Source of the DNA: CAMCXT01 sp040403315
GTDB lineage: Bacteria > Bacteroidota > Bacteroidia > M30B66
NCBI GenBank assembly: GCA_040403315.1
Contig: JBBAKX010000005.1
Location: 1 to 64,000 of the forward strand
Direction: 5' to 3'
DNA length: 64,000 bases
The notes under the pieces were generated by a model. It was not told the DNA's origin. It worked only from the letters and a program-made list of their open reading frames with translations, and made no database searches. The translations under genes were made by a program, and so were the position numbers. Each line of letters begins with the position of its first letter. Within the stretch, counting starts at the first letter, position 1. Shown piece after piece: positions 7,715-17,469 of this stretch.

Positions 7715-9535
7715 ATGAAGGAAGCAAGGTTCATTGAACAAAATCAAGAGAAGTGGAGGGAACTCGAAGACTTACTGAAAGCGAAGCAGCGAGATTCAGA
7801 CAAGCTGAGTGATCTGTTCGTTCAGGTAACCGACGACCTTTCTTATGCTCGAACCCATTACCCGAGCAGAGTGGTAAGAGTGTATTTGAATCAGATTACC
7901 CAAACAGTATTTGGTCAGCTGTATCGCAAAACATCGAGCCAACGTAAGCAGATGGTTGCATTTTGGAAAACCGAATTGCCGCTTGCGTTGTATTATGGCC
8001 GAAAAGCCTTGTTGTTTTCGTTCATTTTGTTTTCACTTTCCTTTTTAATTGGGGTAATTTCCTCGATTTACGATCCGGATTTTGCTGCCTCCATTTTAGG
8101 CGATTCGTATATCAGTACTACAAATGCGAACATCAACGGAAACGATCCGATGGCTGTTTACAAAGATGAACATGCTATAGAAATGTTTTTCAGAATTGCC
8201 GTTAACAACCTCACCATTGCCTTGCGGACATTCATGAGCGGACTTTTGATGGCCATTGGAACTGTTGGAGTTTTGATTTACAATGGCATCATGGTGGGGG
8301 TTTTCCAGTATTTCTTCATCGAAAAAGGATTGTTTATCGATTCAGCTTTGGCTATTTGGATGCATGGAACCTTCGAAATTTCGGCCATTATTATTTCTGG
8401 CGGAGCCGGATTAATGTTGGGAAAAGCATTGGTATTTCCAGGAACATTTACCAGAATGCAATCACTTAAATTGGCTGCTCGATCGGGCATTCGAATTGTT
8501 ATTTTAGTAGTTGTAATGCTCGTGGTGGCAGCAATCATCGAAAGTTTTGTAACGCGCTACACGAGCCTGAACAATGTAATTCGATTTTCGCTCATCTTGA
8601 TGATGTGTGCACTGGTGATTTTTTACACCATTATCTATCCAAGAATTGTTTTCAACCGTTCTTCAGCTGAAGTTTCTGATAATCAATATTTACCTGCCGA
8701 TAAGCTTTTTACACCCATGTTGGATGAAGTAAAAAGTTCATCAGAATTATTCGGAACAACTTTTAGCACCTTTTTTAAAATATTTGGAAGAATTGCAGTC
8801 TGGGTATCTGCAGCAGCACTTTTGCTTACCATTGTTTTTGTGAATAATCGCTTTAATATTTTGAATTGGGCTGACGTGGTTTACAAAGAATTCTTTTTCG
8901 AAAAAATCGCCCTTCTCGAAATCAAATCCAATTACTTTTTAATACCGATATATGCTGCACTTTTCAGCCTCACAAGCTTTTTTGTTTCGAGATTGTGGTT
9001 GCGAATTGTTGAGCCGAAAAAACAATTAAAATTCAAATCGGCAGTCGAAAAAATCCTGGCTTCTGTGTTATTGATGTTGCCTTTTATCCTACTGCTCTTA
9101 ATTGATGGATTGGGATTGTTTATTTTCATTCTGCTGTTTCCAATTGTTTCACTGGTAGCAATTACACTCTTTATCAGCGAAAACTCAACAGCACAAGCCA
9201 TATCTGATGGTTTTGCCCTATTGGGAAATGGTTTCTCGGCAATTACCGGCCTTTCGCTTTCGATCTTTGTGTTGTCGGCTATGATGCTTTTGATGGGCGA
9301 TTTCATGCCCTTACTGATCAATTTAGATATGGTGGAAATGTTTTTTGAATTGGATTCTAATGATTACATGCAATACAAATCTGGTATTGTTGTGTTTTTT
9401 CACATTTCGAGTTTACTCATGACCATTTCATTGTTAACCATCGGGTCGATCATGTTGTATTATTCGCTCAAGGAACAAAATCTAGCAATGGGCTTAAAAA
9501 GCAAATTGCAAAAAGTGGGCTTGTACAATGAATAG
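7715..9535 (+). CDS. Stage II sporulation protein M (SpoIIM) family, fused to a second membrane domain
   Basis: 606 residues. Residues 1-325 match the SpoIIM family of the Bacteroidota MoxR cluster: a soluble N-terminus (FIEQNQEKWRELEDLL), helix near 98-117, NNLTIALRTFMSGLLMAIGT, and GTFEISAIIISGGAGLMLG. Residues 365-606 add about five more membrane helices (IFGRIAVWVSAAALLL ... SLLTIGSIMLYYSL) that in many relatives would be a separate gene, so this is apparently a fusion. The organism shows no sporulation genes here; the name is only a family label. It overlaps the DUF4129 gene by 8 bp, first gene of a five-gene operon. Confidence 0.82.
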   Translation: MKEARFIEQNQEKWRELEDLLKAKQRDSDKLSDLFVQVTDDLSYARTHYPSRVVRVYLNQITQTVFGQLYRKTSSQRKQMVAFWKTELPLALYYGRKALLFSFILFSLSFLIGVISSIYDPDFAASILGDSYISTTNANINGNDPMAVYKDEHAIEMFFRIAVNNLTIALRTFMSGLLMAIGTVGVLIYNGIMVGVFQYFFIEKGLFIDSALAIWMHGTFEISAIIISGGAGLMLGKALVFPGTFTRMQSLKLAARSGIRIVILVVVMLVVAAIIESFVTRYTSLNNVIRFSLILMMCALVIFYTIIYPRIVFNRSSAEVSDNQYLPADKLFTPMLDEVKSSSELFGTTFSTFFKIFGRIAVWVSAAALLLTIVFVNNRFNILNWADVVYKEFFFEKIALLEIKSNYFLIPIYAALFSLTSFFVSRLWLRIVEPKKQLKFKSAVEKILASVLLMLPFILLLLIDGLGLFIFILLFPIVSLVAITLFISENSTAQAISDGFALLGNGFSAITGLSLSIFVLSAMMLLMGDFMPLLINLDMVEMFFELDSNDYMQYKSGIVVFFHISSLLMTISLLTIGSIMLYYSLKEQNLAMGLKSKLQKVGLYNE

Positions 9536-10310
9536 TAAATTCTTGAAAATTGTATTCATTGTATTGTGCATGCTGGCATTGCGGCCCTTGCTAATCAATG
9601 CCCAATTTTCAGCATTACAGCCTATTTATTTTGCACAAAATTCTGCGGTAAATGAAGATTTATCAACATCGGTTGATGAGCGATATTACCCGCTAGAAAA
9701 GGTAAAGACATTCGATAAAAAACAATACAAAGAAATTACACAAGGCATAGATTACACTGAAAAAAAGATTGAAAAAGAAGAATATAAAACCGATGATTTA
9801 AAACCAGTTGAATCGCCTAAAGTTGTTGGATTCATGGGCATCGGGCAGGTTGTTCTTATTGTAATTTTAGCAGTAATCTTGATCATATTAATTGGATTGA
9901 TCGTTAAGCAGATTCCAAAATCTAATCCAAATGCGAAAGTATCCGACGATTGGTTTGCCGAAGCCTTAGAGCAAGAAGGCGGACCAGAAATGGCACTGAA
10001 TAAAAAACTACAAGAAGCCATCGATCAACGTGAATTTGCTTTGGCATTGAGAATGCTGTTTTTACAAATATTAGCAGATCTGCATTTGGCAGAAAGAATT
10101 ATCTGGAAAAAAGACAAAACTAACGCAACGTACATCCTAGAATTTGGACAACAATCCAATAGTAATTTGTTTCGAAGAATCACCTATCTCTATGAGATTA
10201 GTTGGTTTGGAAAGGCGAAGCTTAACCACGAACAATTTGATGATTATCGGAAATCATTCGATGAATTCAGAGCCTTTTCAAAAACCCTGTCCAAAACCAA
10301 AAAGGCATGA
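9528..10310 (+). CDS. DUF4129 domain-containing membrane protein
   Basis: 260 residues: signal-like N-terminal segment (MNSKFLKIVFIVLCMLAL...INAQ), an extracytoplasmic charged stretch, a transmembrane helix near 106-127 (VVLIVILAVILIILIGLIV) and a cytoplasmic DUF4129 domain in the last 115 residues (ALRMLFLQILADL, DKTNATYILEF, YEISWFGKAKL). Overlaps its neighbours by 8 and 4 bp. The domain is usually found with transglutaminase-like or MoxR/DUF58 systems; a role in a membrane complex with MoxR is inferred from context. Confidence 0.8.
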   Translation: MNSKFLKIVFIVLCMLALRPLLINAQFSALQPIYFAQNSAVNEDLSTSVDERYYPLEKVKTFDKKQYKEITQGIDYTEKKIEKEEYKTDDLKPVESPKVVGFMGIGQVVLIVILAVILIILIGLIVKQIPKSNPNAKVSDDWFAEALEQEGGPEMALNKKLQEAIDQREFALALRMLFLQILADLHLAERIIWKKDKTNATYILEFGQQSNSNLFRRITYLYEISWFGKAKLNHEQFDDYRKSFDEFRAFSKTLSKTKKA

Positions 10311-11560
10311 AACAAGGGGCATTAATCTGGATTTTAGCTGTAGTTATTTTTGGAGGTATTTTGATTTTCTTCTTAAACACGTCGCCTAAAAACCGATTTG
10401 AATGGAGTGAAAATTATGCGCACAACAATAACCAACCGTATGGTGCAGAAGTGTTTTACAAGTTATTGGAGTCTTATTTCCCAGAAAATAAGATAGAAAA
10501 AAACGAGATTTTACTCAACGCTCAAGACCTTTTAAATGATTCTTCAAAACACCAAACTTATTTATTTATTGGAGAGGAGCAATTCTTAAAACCTAGCGAA
10601 ATAGAAGCATTGTTCAAATTTATTGAACGCGGAAATACAGCCTTGATTATTTCGAAACAACCAGCCTATCCGATTTTAAGTGAATTGCTTACCGATTCCA
10701 TTTTTGCCACCGAATTTCTGGTTAAAAGCATTTACAAAGAAAACATTGAAGTTCAATTTTATGATCCAGCGCTTCAATTTCCAAACAATTTCAAATTTCA
10801 TTTTCAAGACAAAGATTTAAAAAGCAGCTACAATTATGCATATTTCAACAATGCATTCATTGAGCAAAATCAAATCATTTCACCACTTGGTGCAATTGAC
10901 GATAACAATATAAATTTCATTACTGCTCGGGCCGGAAGGGGCCGCATTTTCCTGCACTCAAATCCGCTGTTTTTCTCGAATTACCATTTAATTAAAAATC
11001 AAGGTGCGAAATATGCCGAATCGGTATTGAGTTATTTAAAAGCAGGCGATATTATTTGGGATTCATATGCTCAAAATTGGAAGCCCGGAACAGATCCTTC
11101 ATTGTTGAACCAAGCCCAATCACCATTGAGTTTCATCTTGAACAATCCCCCACTCTATTGGGCTATGGTTATTTTGATCGTAACAGGATTAATCTACATG
11201 TTGTTTGCTTTGAAACGCATTCAGCGCATTGTTCCGGTGATTGAACCCAAGAAAAACAGCTCGTTGGAATTTATCAAAACCATCGCCAGGTTGTATTTCA
11301 TAGAACGCAAACATCCAACAATGGTGAGGCATCAAATGCGGTATTTTTTGAGTTGGATTCGTGAAAAATACAGAATCCAAGCATCAGAGCTCGACGACCA
11401 AACCATCGATAAACTCCATATAAAATCGGGCGTTTCCAAAGAAATAATCCAATACATCCGCGATGAATATCAAAAAGTACGTGTTTATTCGGTTCTAGAC
11501 GATAAAATTGCCATCAAATTCCATCAATCGCTCACAAGATTTTATAAAAACTGTAAATAA
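10307..11560 (+). CDS. DUF4350 domain-containing membrane protein
   Basis: 417 residues. One N-terminal transmembrane helix (8-24), a DUF4350-like extracytoplasmic domain (NNQPYGAEVFYKLLESYFPE, IALIISKQPAYPI-type strand/loop pattern, GRGRIFLHSNPLFFSNYHL), a second helix near 286-304 (YWAMVILIVTGLIYMLFAL) and a cytoplasmic tail of about 110 residues. Start overlaps DUF4129 by 4 bp (ATGA) and the MoxR ATPase gene follows 2 bp after the stop. Function unknown; always seen with MoxR and DUF58 in this phylum. Confidence 0.78.
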   Translation: MKQGALIWILAVVIFGGILIFFLNTSPKNRFEWSENYAHNNNQPYGAEVFYKLLESYFPENKIEKNEILLNAQDLLNDSSKHQTYLFIGEEQFLKPSEIEALFKFIERGNTALIISKQPAYPILSELLTDSIFATEFLVKSIYKENIEVQFYDPALQFPNNFKFHFQDKDLKSSYNYAYFNNAFIEQNQIISPLGAIDDNNINFITARAGRGRIFLHSNPLFFSNYHLIKNQGAKYAESVLSYLKAGDIIWDSYAQNWKPGTDPSLLNQAQSPLSFILNNPPLYWAMVILIVTGLIYMLFALKRIQRIVPVIEPKKNSSLEFIKTIARLYFIERKHPTMVRHQMRYFLSWIREKYRIQASELDDQTIDKLHIKSGVSKEIIQYIRDEYQKVRVYSVLDDKIAIKFHQSLTRFYKNCK

Positions 11561-11562
11561 AA

Positions 11563-12594
11563 ATGACAACCATCGATAACGAAGAAAACATGCTTCCGCT
11601 TGAACCTGTCGAAAATCAAGACATTGCTCCTGAAAAATCTGCACCTGCAATGCATCCGGTTGCGATAGCGGCCGAAGAAATTCGTCAGGAAATGAGCAAA
11701 GTTCTTATCGGACAAAACGAATTAATTCAACATTTACTCACTGGTTTGTTTGCTGGAGGTCACATGTTGATTGAAGGCGTTCCAGGCATTGCGAAAACAC
11801 TCACCTCGCGTCTGTTGGCAAAATGCCTGAGCTTGGATTATTCGCGCATTCAGTTCACGCCCGATTTAATGCCAACGGACGTTACAGGAACCAGTGTTTT
11901 CAATATGAAAACCGGTGAATTTGAATTTAACAAAGGTCCAATTTTCGGAAACATCATCCTCATCGATGAAATCAACCGAGCTCCTGCAAAAACGCAATCG
12001 GCCCTCTTCGAGGTGATGGAAGAGCAGCAAGTTACAGTGGACGGAAACACCTATACGTTAGACAGTCCGTTCTTGGTTTTGGCCACTCAAAATCCGATCG
12101 AACAAGAAGGAACCTACCGCTTGCCTGAAGCACAATTGGATCGTTTTCTTTTTCGAATTATCATCGGATACCCAGAATTGCACGAGGAATTGAAAATCCT
12201 TCAGCGTTTCCGCGACGACTTTAGCAACCGCCTCATCCACGAAGTGAAAGCAGTGAAAACGGCAGCTCAAATTCAGGAACTTCGCGCACTGGTGGAAAAA
12301 GTACACATCAAAGACGAACTGCTCGAATACATTGCAAAAATCGTTTATCAAACCCGAAACGATACCGATCTGTATCTTGGTGCATCACCGCGGGCATCGT
12401 TAGCGATCATGCGCGCATCAAAGGCACATGCAGCCATTTCGGGTAGAGATTTCGTAACGCCCGACGATATCCGCCAGGTTACGGGTCCTGTTTTGAACCA
12501 TAGAATCCAACTCACACCCGAACGCGAAATGGAAGGCATTCTCACCTTCGACATCATCAAACGCATCACCGAAAGCCTCGAAGTTCCTCGATAA
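11563..12594 (+). CDS. MoxR family AAA+ ATPase
   Basis: 343 residues. Walker A GVPGIAKT near 80, Walker B IILIDEINRAPAKTQSALFE near 130, sensor-type segment LATQNPIEQEGTYRLPEAQLDRFLF near 172, and the C-terminal lid (TPDDIRQVTGPVLNHRI). MoxR ATPases are chaperone-like proteins that help assemble complexes containing VWA/DUF58 partners; the partner gene here is the adjacent DUF58 gene, whose ATG overlaps this stop by one base. Cytoplasmic, probably recruited to the membrane by the neighbouring proteins. Confidence 0.93.
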   Translation: MTTIDNEENMLPLEPVENQDIAPEKSAPAMHPVAIAAEEIRQEMSKVLIGQNELIQHLLTGLFAGGHMLIEGVPGIAKTLTSRLLAKCLSLDYSRIQFTPDLMPTDVTGTSVFNMKTGEFEFNKGPIFGNIILIDEINRAPAKTQSALFEVMEEQQVTVDGNTYTLDSPFLVLATQNPIEQEGTYRLPEAQLDRFLFRIIIGYPELHEELKILQRFRDDFSNRLIHEVKAVKTAAQIQELRALVEKVHIKDELLEYIAKIVYQTRNDTDLYLGASPRASLAIMRASKAHAAISGRDFVTPDDIRQVTGPVLNHRIQLTPEREMEGILTFDIIKRITESLEVPR

Positions 12595-13925
12595 TGAAGC
12601 TAAAACCGGGATTTCTACCCACTGAGATTTTCTACCGTGTGCTCATCAGCATCGCGTTTGTCTTTGTATTGGCTTTCCCATTTGGTTTTCTACTACTTCC
12701 TGCAAAGATTATTCTTGCAGCATTTACGGCACTTTCGTGCGTCGATTTAATCGTTTTATATTTAACTGGAATTCGGTTTCAAGTGCAACGCAAAGTGCAG
12801 CAAGTACTATCGCTTGGAAGTGAAAATCTGATTCAGTTGTCGATTGCGAATTTGAGTTACATCACCGCAAAGCTGGAAGTGATTGATGAATTGCCCGTTC
12901 AATTGCAGCGGCGAGATTTTGCCATGAAAACCAGCATCAAGCCAGGCGAAAAAAAGCGATTAGAATATTCTATACGACCAGTAATTAGAGGCGTTTACGA
13001 ATTTGGGAAGGTTCACCTGCTGATGAAATCGCGTTTCTTGCTTTTTAGAAGGCAATTTAGTTTTGATCAAAAAGATGAAGTTGCAGTATATCCTTCGGTT
13101 CTCGAAATGAAACAGCTCGAATTGCGCACCTTTTCAGAAATTGCCACCACAAGTGGGATAAGGAAACTTAGACGAATCGGTCATACCTACGAATTCGATC
13201 AGATCAAAGATTATGTATCGGGCGATGAATACCGGAGCATCAATTGGAAAGCTACTAGCCGTAGAGCGCGATTGATGACGAACCAGTACACCGACGAAAA
13301 ATCGCAACAGGTTTACTCGATCATTGATGTGAGTCGTGCGATGGAATTGCCATTCAATGGATTAACCCTTCTCGATTATGCGATCAACACTTCATTGGTG
13401 ATTTCAAATATTGCCTTGCGGAAATCCGACAAAGCAGGTCTGATGTATTACGATGCTCGACAAGTGCGGATGGTAGCCGCCGACCGATCATCGGCACAAC
13501 TCAGAAGATTACTCGAAACGCTGTATAACATCAGGCCACAAGCCCTTGAACCAAATCCGGAAATGCTGTATGCCATGATTCGGAAGAAAATCACCCAGCG
13601 CAGTTTGATCTTTTTATACACCAATTTCGAGAGTCAGATGGCCCTTGAGCGTGTATTGCCTATCTTGAGAAAGATCAATAAGTTTCATTTGTTGGTGGTG
13701 GTATTTTTCGAAAATGAAGAAATAGCAAAATTGGCAGGTTCAGAGCCCGAAACCTTAGAAGACATTTACAACCAAACTGTGGCACGTAAATTCGTTACCA
13801 CAAAACTGCAGTTGGTGCAATTACTTAAGCAATACAGCATTCAAACGGTCTTTACCAAGCCAGAAGATTTATCCGTGAATACGGTGAACAAGTATTTGGA
13901 GTTGAAGTCGCGGGGGATGATTTAG
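12594..13925 (+). CDS. DUF58 domain-containing protein
   Basis: 443 residues. Two N-terminal transmembrane helices (about 14-33 and 37-57), an ectodomain with an Ig-like feel (VIDELPVQLQRRDF, SIRPVIRGVYEFG), then the DUF58 core (GDEYRSINWKATSRRARLMTN near 211-231) followed by a VWA-like region (YSIIDVSRAMELPFNGLTLLDYAIN). Last gene of the MoxR operon, overlapping MoxR by one base. The DUF58/VWA part is the expected client or partner of MoxR. Confidence 0.9.
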   Translation: MKLKPGFLPTEIFYRVLISIAFVFVLAFPFGFLLLPAKIILAAFTALSCVDLIVLYLTGIRFQVQRKVQQVLSLGSENLIQLSIANLSYITAKLEVIDELPVQLQRRDFAMKTSIKPGEKKRLEYSIRPVIRGVYEFGKVHLLMKSRFLLFRRQFSFDQKDEVAVYPSVLEMKQLELRTFSEIATTSGIRKLRRIGHTYEFDQIKDYVSGDEYRSINWKATSRRARLMTNQYTDEKSQQVYSIIDVSRAMELPFNGLTLLDYAINTSLVISNIALRKSDKAGLMYYDARQVRMVAADRSSAQLRRLLETLYNIRPQALEPNPEMLYAMIRKKITQRSLIFLYTNFESQMALERVLPILRKINKFHLLVVVFFENEEIAKLAGSEPETLEDIYNQTVARKFVTTKLQLVQLLKQYSIQTVFTKPEDLSVNTVNKYLELKSRGMI

Positions 13926-14075
13926 TATTGAGTACTAAGTCTTGAGTACTAAGTACTTAGTTTTAAAAGGTAAAAGACTATCGACTCAGGACTGAAGACT
14001 AAAGACTAAAGACTACCTTAGCGAAAACATTTTCACTTGTTACTTGCTTTTGAACTGATTAACAGATACAAAACC
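13926..14075 (+). repeat. Copy 1 of an A/T-rich AGTACT/AAAGACT repeat
   Basis: Starts right after the DUF58 stop. Low-complexity motifs AGTACTAAGT, CTTGAGTACTAAGT and CTAAAGACTAAAGACTA. The 18-mer GGTAAAAGACTATCGACT at 13969-13986 recurs exactly at 15402-15419 on the other side of the next gene, in the same orientation. No gene is seen in it; the promoter of the following gene must lie in or next to it. Confidence 0.8.
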
Positions 14076-14079
14076 TTTT

Positions 14080-15309
14080 ATGAAACACTACTTACTCGTC
14101 CTTGTCACATTTATCTACGTTAATATTAACGCACAAGTTGATAACACGATGTACGGTTTGTATCAGACATTTGATCCTTTCGGATTTCAATTTGGCACTA
14201 TCGATCCTACTACAGGTGTAATTTCTACAGTTGGCAATGCAGTTTTGAGTAGCAGTGTTAACTCAACAGGAGCTGCATTAAACCCATACAATCAAACATT
14301 TTCGTATCAAGATGAGGATTCTTGGTTGTCAATCAATTTACAAACTGGGGAAATAGTGAATGATGTGATCGTTTCCTTGCCAAATACAGAAGGATATTTC
14401 GACAATTTCAGATTCAATGCAGCCGATTCTAGCATGTATGGGCTTTTTAGGCAGATTAGTTATGATCCAATTACAGGCTTTCCCTATGCAGATATCCGTC
14501 TCGGAACCTGCGATTTATCGACCGGTATTGTTAGTCTAGTTTCTCCGATTTCAGTTGCAGAAAGTTATACAATGTCGGGGTGCACCATTGATCCATTTTT
14601 GATGGTTTACTATTTTGAAACTGAAAATAAATTTACGGGCATCGATTTGTACAATGGTCAAATTTACAGTGAGGCTTTTATCACTTTGCCCGATTCAGGC
14701 TCTAGTTTCGGAAATTATGCCTACAGCTGCACAGATACTTCAGTGTATGGATTGATTATGCAGAATGGCTTAAATAGTTTGGGTAAAATCAATCCTCAAA
14801 CAGGCGTGGTAACGGCACTTCCTACCTTACTTAATTACGATAATTACGTTACAAATTCGGGTGGAGCAATTGACCCAGTTAATCTTGTTTATTACTTTCA
14901 AACCTTAGACAATGTTGGCGTTAAAATGGTTGGATTATCGTTAGTAGACGGATCTGTTGCTTCAGAAAGCTATGTTTCTACAAATGGTGATTACTTTATC
15001 ATGTATCGAATTCAAAGCGATTGTTACGGAGCAAATCGGGCGCGGTTAAATGTGGTTACAAGTAACGCTGAATTCAATAATGCGCAAGTTACCGTCTATC
15101 CTAACCCAGCTCAGGAAGTTCTGCAGCTGAAAGCAGATATGGTTTTGAATGAAGTGGAAATTGTAGATGCTTTTGGAAAAATTGTAAATCGCTACACGCC
15201 GAAAGCAAACAATTTACAAATACCGCTAGAAACATTAAGCATCGGACTATACTTCTTGAGAATTAGTTCTGGGAATGGGTATTATTCAAAACGTTTTATC
15301 AAGAATTAA
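14080..15309 (+). CDS. Secreted protein of unknown function with T9SS sorting domain
   Basis: 409 residues: signal peptide MKHYLLVLVTFIYVNINAQ, then about 310 residues of repeated short blocks reminiscent of beta-propeller blades (MYGLYQ...FGTIDPTTGVIST; MYGLFRQ...LGTCDLSTGIVSL; VYGLIMQ...LGKINPQTGVVTA), each about 100-110 residues apart and followed by an aromatic YYFETENKFTGIDL- or YYFQTLDN-type strand. A type A T9SS domain begins near 343 (VTVYPNPAQEVLQL ... GLYFLRIS). I do not recognise a named family. The gene is flanked on both sides by the same repeat. Confidence 0.82.
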   Translation: MKHYLLVLVTFIYVNINAQVDNTMYGLYQTFDPFGFQFGTIDPTTGVISTVGNAVLSSSVNSTGAALNPYNQTFSYQDEDSWLSINLQTGEIVNDVIVSLPNTEGYFDNFRFNAADSSMYGLFRQISYDPITGFPYADIRLGTCDLSTGIVSLVSPISVAESYTMSGCTIDPFLMVYYFETENKFTGIDLYNGQIYSEAFITLPDSGSSFGNYAYSCTDTSVYGLIMQNGLNSLGKINPQTGVVTALPTLLNYDNYVTNSGGAIDPVNLVYYFQTLDNVGVKMVGLSLVDGSVASESYVSTNGDYFIMYRIQSDCYGANRARLNVVTSNAEFNNAQVTVYPNPAQEVLQLKADMVLNEVEIVDAFGKIVNRYTPKANNLQIPLETLSIGLYFLRISSGNGYYSKRFIKN

Positions 15310-15324
15310 TCTGCCAATTGAGGG

Positions 15325-15445
15325 GAAATTAGTCTTGAGTACTGAGTCTTGAGTATTAAGGGAAAAGTAATTAGTATTGAGCACTGAGTATAAAGGAGAA
15401 AGGTAAAAGACTATCGACTTAAGACTAAGTACTAAAGACTAAATA
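15325..15445 (+). repeat. Copy 2 of the AGTACT/AAAGACT repeat
   Basis: Directly after the T9SS gene: motifs GTCTTGAGTACTGAGTCTTGAGTATT, AGTATTGAGCACTGAGTA and ACTAAGTACTAAAGACTAAA, with the exact shared 18-mer GGTAAAAGACTATCGACT at 15402-15419. Same orientation as copy 1 at 13926-14075, so recombination between the copies could delete the gene in between. Confidence 0.8.
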
Positions 15446-15464
15446 AATCAGCTTTTAAATTCAA

Positions 15465-16208
15465 CTATTGGCAAGTATACCCACCGTCTGCTGAAAAAAG
15501 ACTCCCTGTAATGAAACTTGATTCGTCAGAAAGTAAGAAACGAACTACATTGGCTATTTCATTTGGTTTTGCAATTCTTTTAATTGGTTGAGCTAATTCA
15601 AGAGAATTTAAAATATTGTCATTACTTAAATTTGTAATCGAACTGAATCCTTCTATTGCCTTAGTCAACAAAGGAGTATCAATTGTTCCAGGACAAATAC
15701 AATTTACTCGAATATTATAATCAGCATAATCAATGGCTGTGCTCTTTGTTAATTGACCAATTGCTCCTTTTGTTAAGCCATACACTGAACTTTTACCTTT
15801 CCCAACTATAGATTGGTCTGATCCCATAAGCACAATATTTCCCTTTCCATTTGCTCTCATAACAGGAAGAATTTCTTTTAAAACATAGAAAACGCCTTTC
15901 AAATTAACCGAAAGAATTTTTTCAAAGTCATCTATACTAGTTTCTTCTATGTTTCCTACTTTGTGTAAACCTGCGTTAGCAAATAATAAATCAATTTTAT
16001 TATGCTTATTAAAAATTATTTCTATTGCCTCTTTTACCGCATTATAATCACTTACAGCGCAATTAATATAAAACTCATCATTTGAATCTTCTTTAAATAA
16101 ATCCAAATTATAAACAACAGCTCCTTTATCAATTAACAATTGCCTTGTAGCTTTACCAATTCCAGAACTAGCACCAGTTATTACAGCAATTTTATTTTCA
16201 AATTCCAT
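15465..16208 (-). CDS. SDR family NAD(P)-dependent oxidoreductase
   Basis: 247 residues, the usual length for classical SDRs. Nucleotide-binding TGASSGIGK at 12-20, NAG motif (LFANAGLH) near 75, catalytic YxxxK as SSVYGLTKGAIG near 150, and the C-terminal LSDESSFITGSLFSADGGYT signature. Substrate cannot be deduced. It stands alone, and the surrounding DNA is visibly more A+T-rich than the core operons. No clear upstream operon partner. Cytoplasmic enzyme. Confidence 0.9.
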   Translation of the reverse strand: MEFENKIAVITGASSGIGKATRQLLIDKGAVVYNLDLFKEDSNDEFYINCAVSDYNAVKEAIEIIFNKHNKIDLLFANAGLHKVGNIEETSIDDFEKILSVNLKGVFYVLKEILPVMRANGKGNIVLMGSDQSIVGKGKSSVYGLTKGAIGQLTKSTAIDYADYNIRVNCICPGTIDTPLLTKAIEGFSSITNLSNDNILNSLELAQPIKRIAKPNEIANVVRFLLSDESSFITGSLFSADGGYTCQ

Positions 16209-16562
16209 ATTTACAATATTAAGGCGCCAAATATAGCATTTAAAAACTAGTTTGGATAAGAGAAGTATTTAAGTGAAATCAATACGCCTAGCCTACAAGC
16301 TTACAGAGAAGATTACAAACAAAGCACAAAATGTAATTATATGGCACATTTAAGAATTAATTAAGTATACCCAATCGATTCAGACAACCGTTAACAAGAT
16401 ATTACCAAAAGCTATGTAAAGTAATTCTATTGCGCATTTTGATATATTTCATCTTTGTTATTTCTATTGGAGGCCGCTGCTGAAATCGCGACTTAGTAAA
16501 TACCAGAATCGGTATGTACCAATTTAGGCCGACACAAAAACTCACAACTGAACTAGATATTT
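16209..16562. other. Intergenic region, no gene seen
   Basis: About 350 A+T-rich bases between the divergent SDR and DUF1275 genes. It should carry both promoters. A small inverted repeat TACC-AGAATC-GGTA is present near 16500-16515. No convincing ORF, tRNA or terminator. Confidence 0.5.
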
Positions 16563-17303
16563 ATGTTTAGCCACAAAGGAAAGACAAGGACATTAAAGCA
16601 TAATTTAAGAATTGCTTCGTTGCTGTCTTTTGTGGCTGGAATTGTGAATGTTGGTGGTTTTTTGGCCGTTCAACAGTTAACAACTAACGTAACTGGACAC
16701 TTTGCTTTTTTTGTAGATGAAATTTTCAAACTTAATTTTTGGCAAGGGGCTGTATATTTCTTCTATATTTTTTTCTTCTTCTTAGGGTCATTCGTATCGA
16801 ACCTAATAGTTGAAGTTATTTCAAAAAGAAGCGACAGATGGAATTTTATAATTCCAATAATTATCGAAAGTCTTATTTTGTTTATTTTAGCAGTATTCGG
16901 CCAGTTTCTAGTCTCACAAAACCCAAATCTTCTTGCTTGTTCTTTGCTATTTGCAATGGGGTTACAAAATTCAATGGTAACATCAATTTCAAACGCCACA
17001 GTGCGGACAACGCATTTAACAGGCCTGTTTACAGACTTAGGTATTGAGCTATCCCAATTGTTCTTTTACAAACAAAAAGAGCAAAAGGACAAACTTTACG
17101 CTTCCATAAAATTACGACTCACCATAATTACTTTCTTCTTTTTGGGTGGAATTTTAAGCGGAGTTCTCTATTCGACTTTAAAACTTTATGTTTTAGCAAT
17201 TGCAGCGACAATGCTAATTATTGGAATATTTTTCGATGGCTTAAAATTGAAAATAATATTGCAAGATAGACTCAACATTAACGACAATAAAAACGGTGTA
17301 TAG
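16563..17303 (+). CDS. DUF1275 (YoaK-like) family membrane protein
   Basis: 246 residues, about six transmembrane helices. Starts with a short basic tail then SLLSFVAGIVNVGGFLAVQQLTTNVTGH, the DUF1275 signature (Gly-rich helix followed by TTNVTGH), and LLFAMGLQNSMVTSISNATVRTTHLTG in the middle, also diagnostic. Family function is unknown; transport is usually presumed from topology. Monocistronic in this setting. Confidence 0.88.
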   Translation: MFSHKGKTRTLKHNLRIASLLSFVAGIVNVGGFLAVQQLTTNVTGHFAFFVDEIFKLNFWQGAVYFFYIFFFFLGSFVSNLIVEVISKRSDRWNFIIPIIIESLILFILAVFGQFLVSQNPNLLACSLLFAMGLQNSMVTSISNATVRTTHLTGLFTDLGIELSQLFFYKQKEQKDKLYASIKLRLTIITFFFLGGILSGVLYSTLKLYVLAIAATMLIIGIFFDGLKLKIILQDRLNINDNKNGV

Positions 17304-17469
17304 TATGCTCTAGGCTTTAAATCACCTGATCAGATTGGAAATCAATAAATCAAATCAACAGATTAATTCTCTTTTCGGGATTATTGTTGCAAATCATAAT
17401 AAATAACTTATTTTTGAAAATTATTGTTGCACTAGTAGGTTTACATCAAGCTTACTATAAATCAGAAAC

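Noticed and set aside
7715..9535. Evidence for sporulation from the SpoIIM name
   Set aside because: The family name comes from Bacillus; in Bacteroidota this protein belongs to the MoxR/DUF58 cluster.
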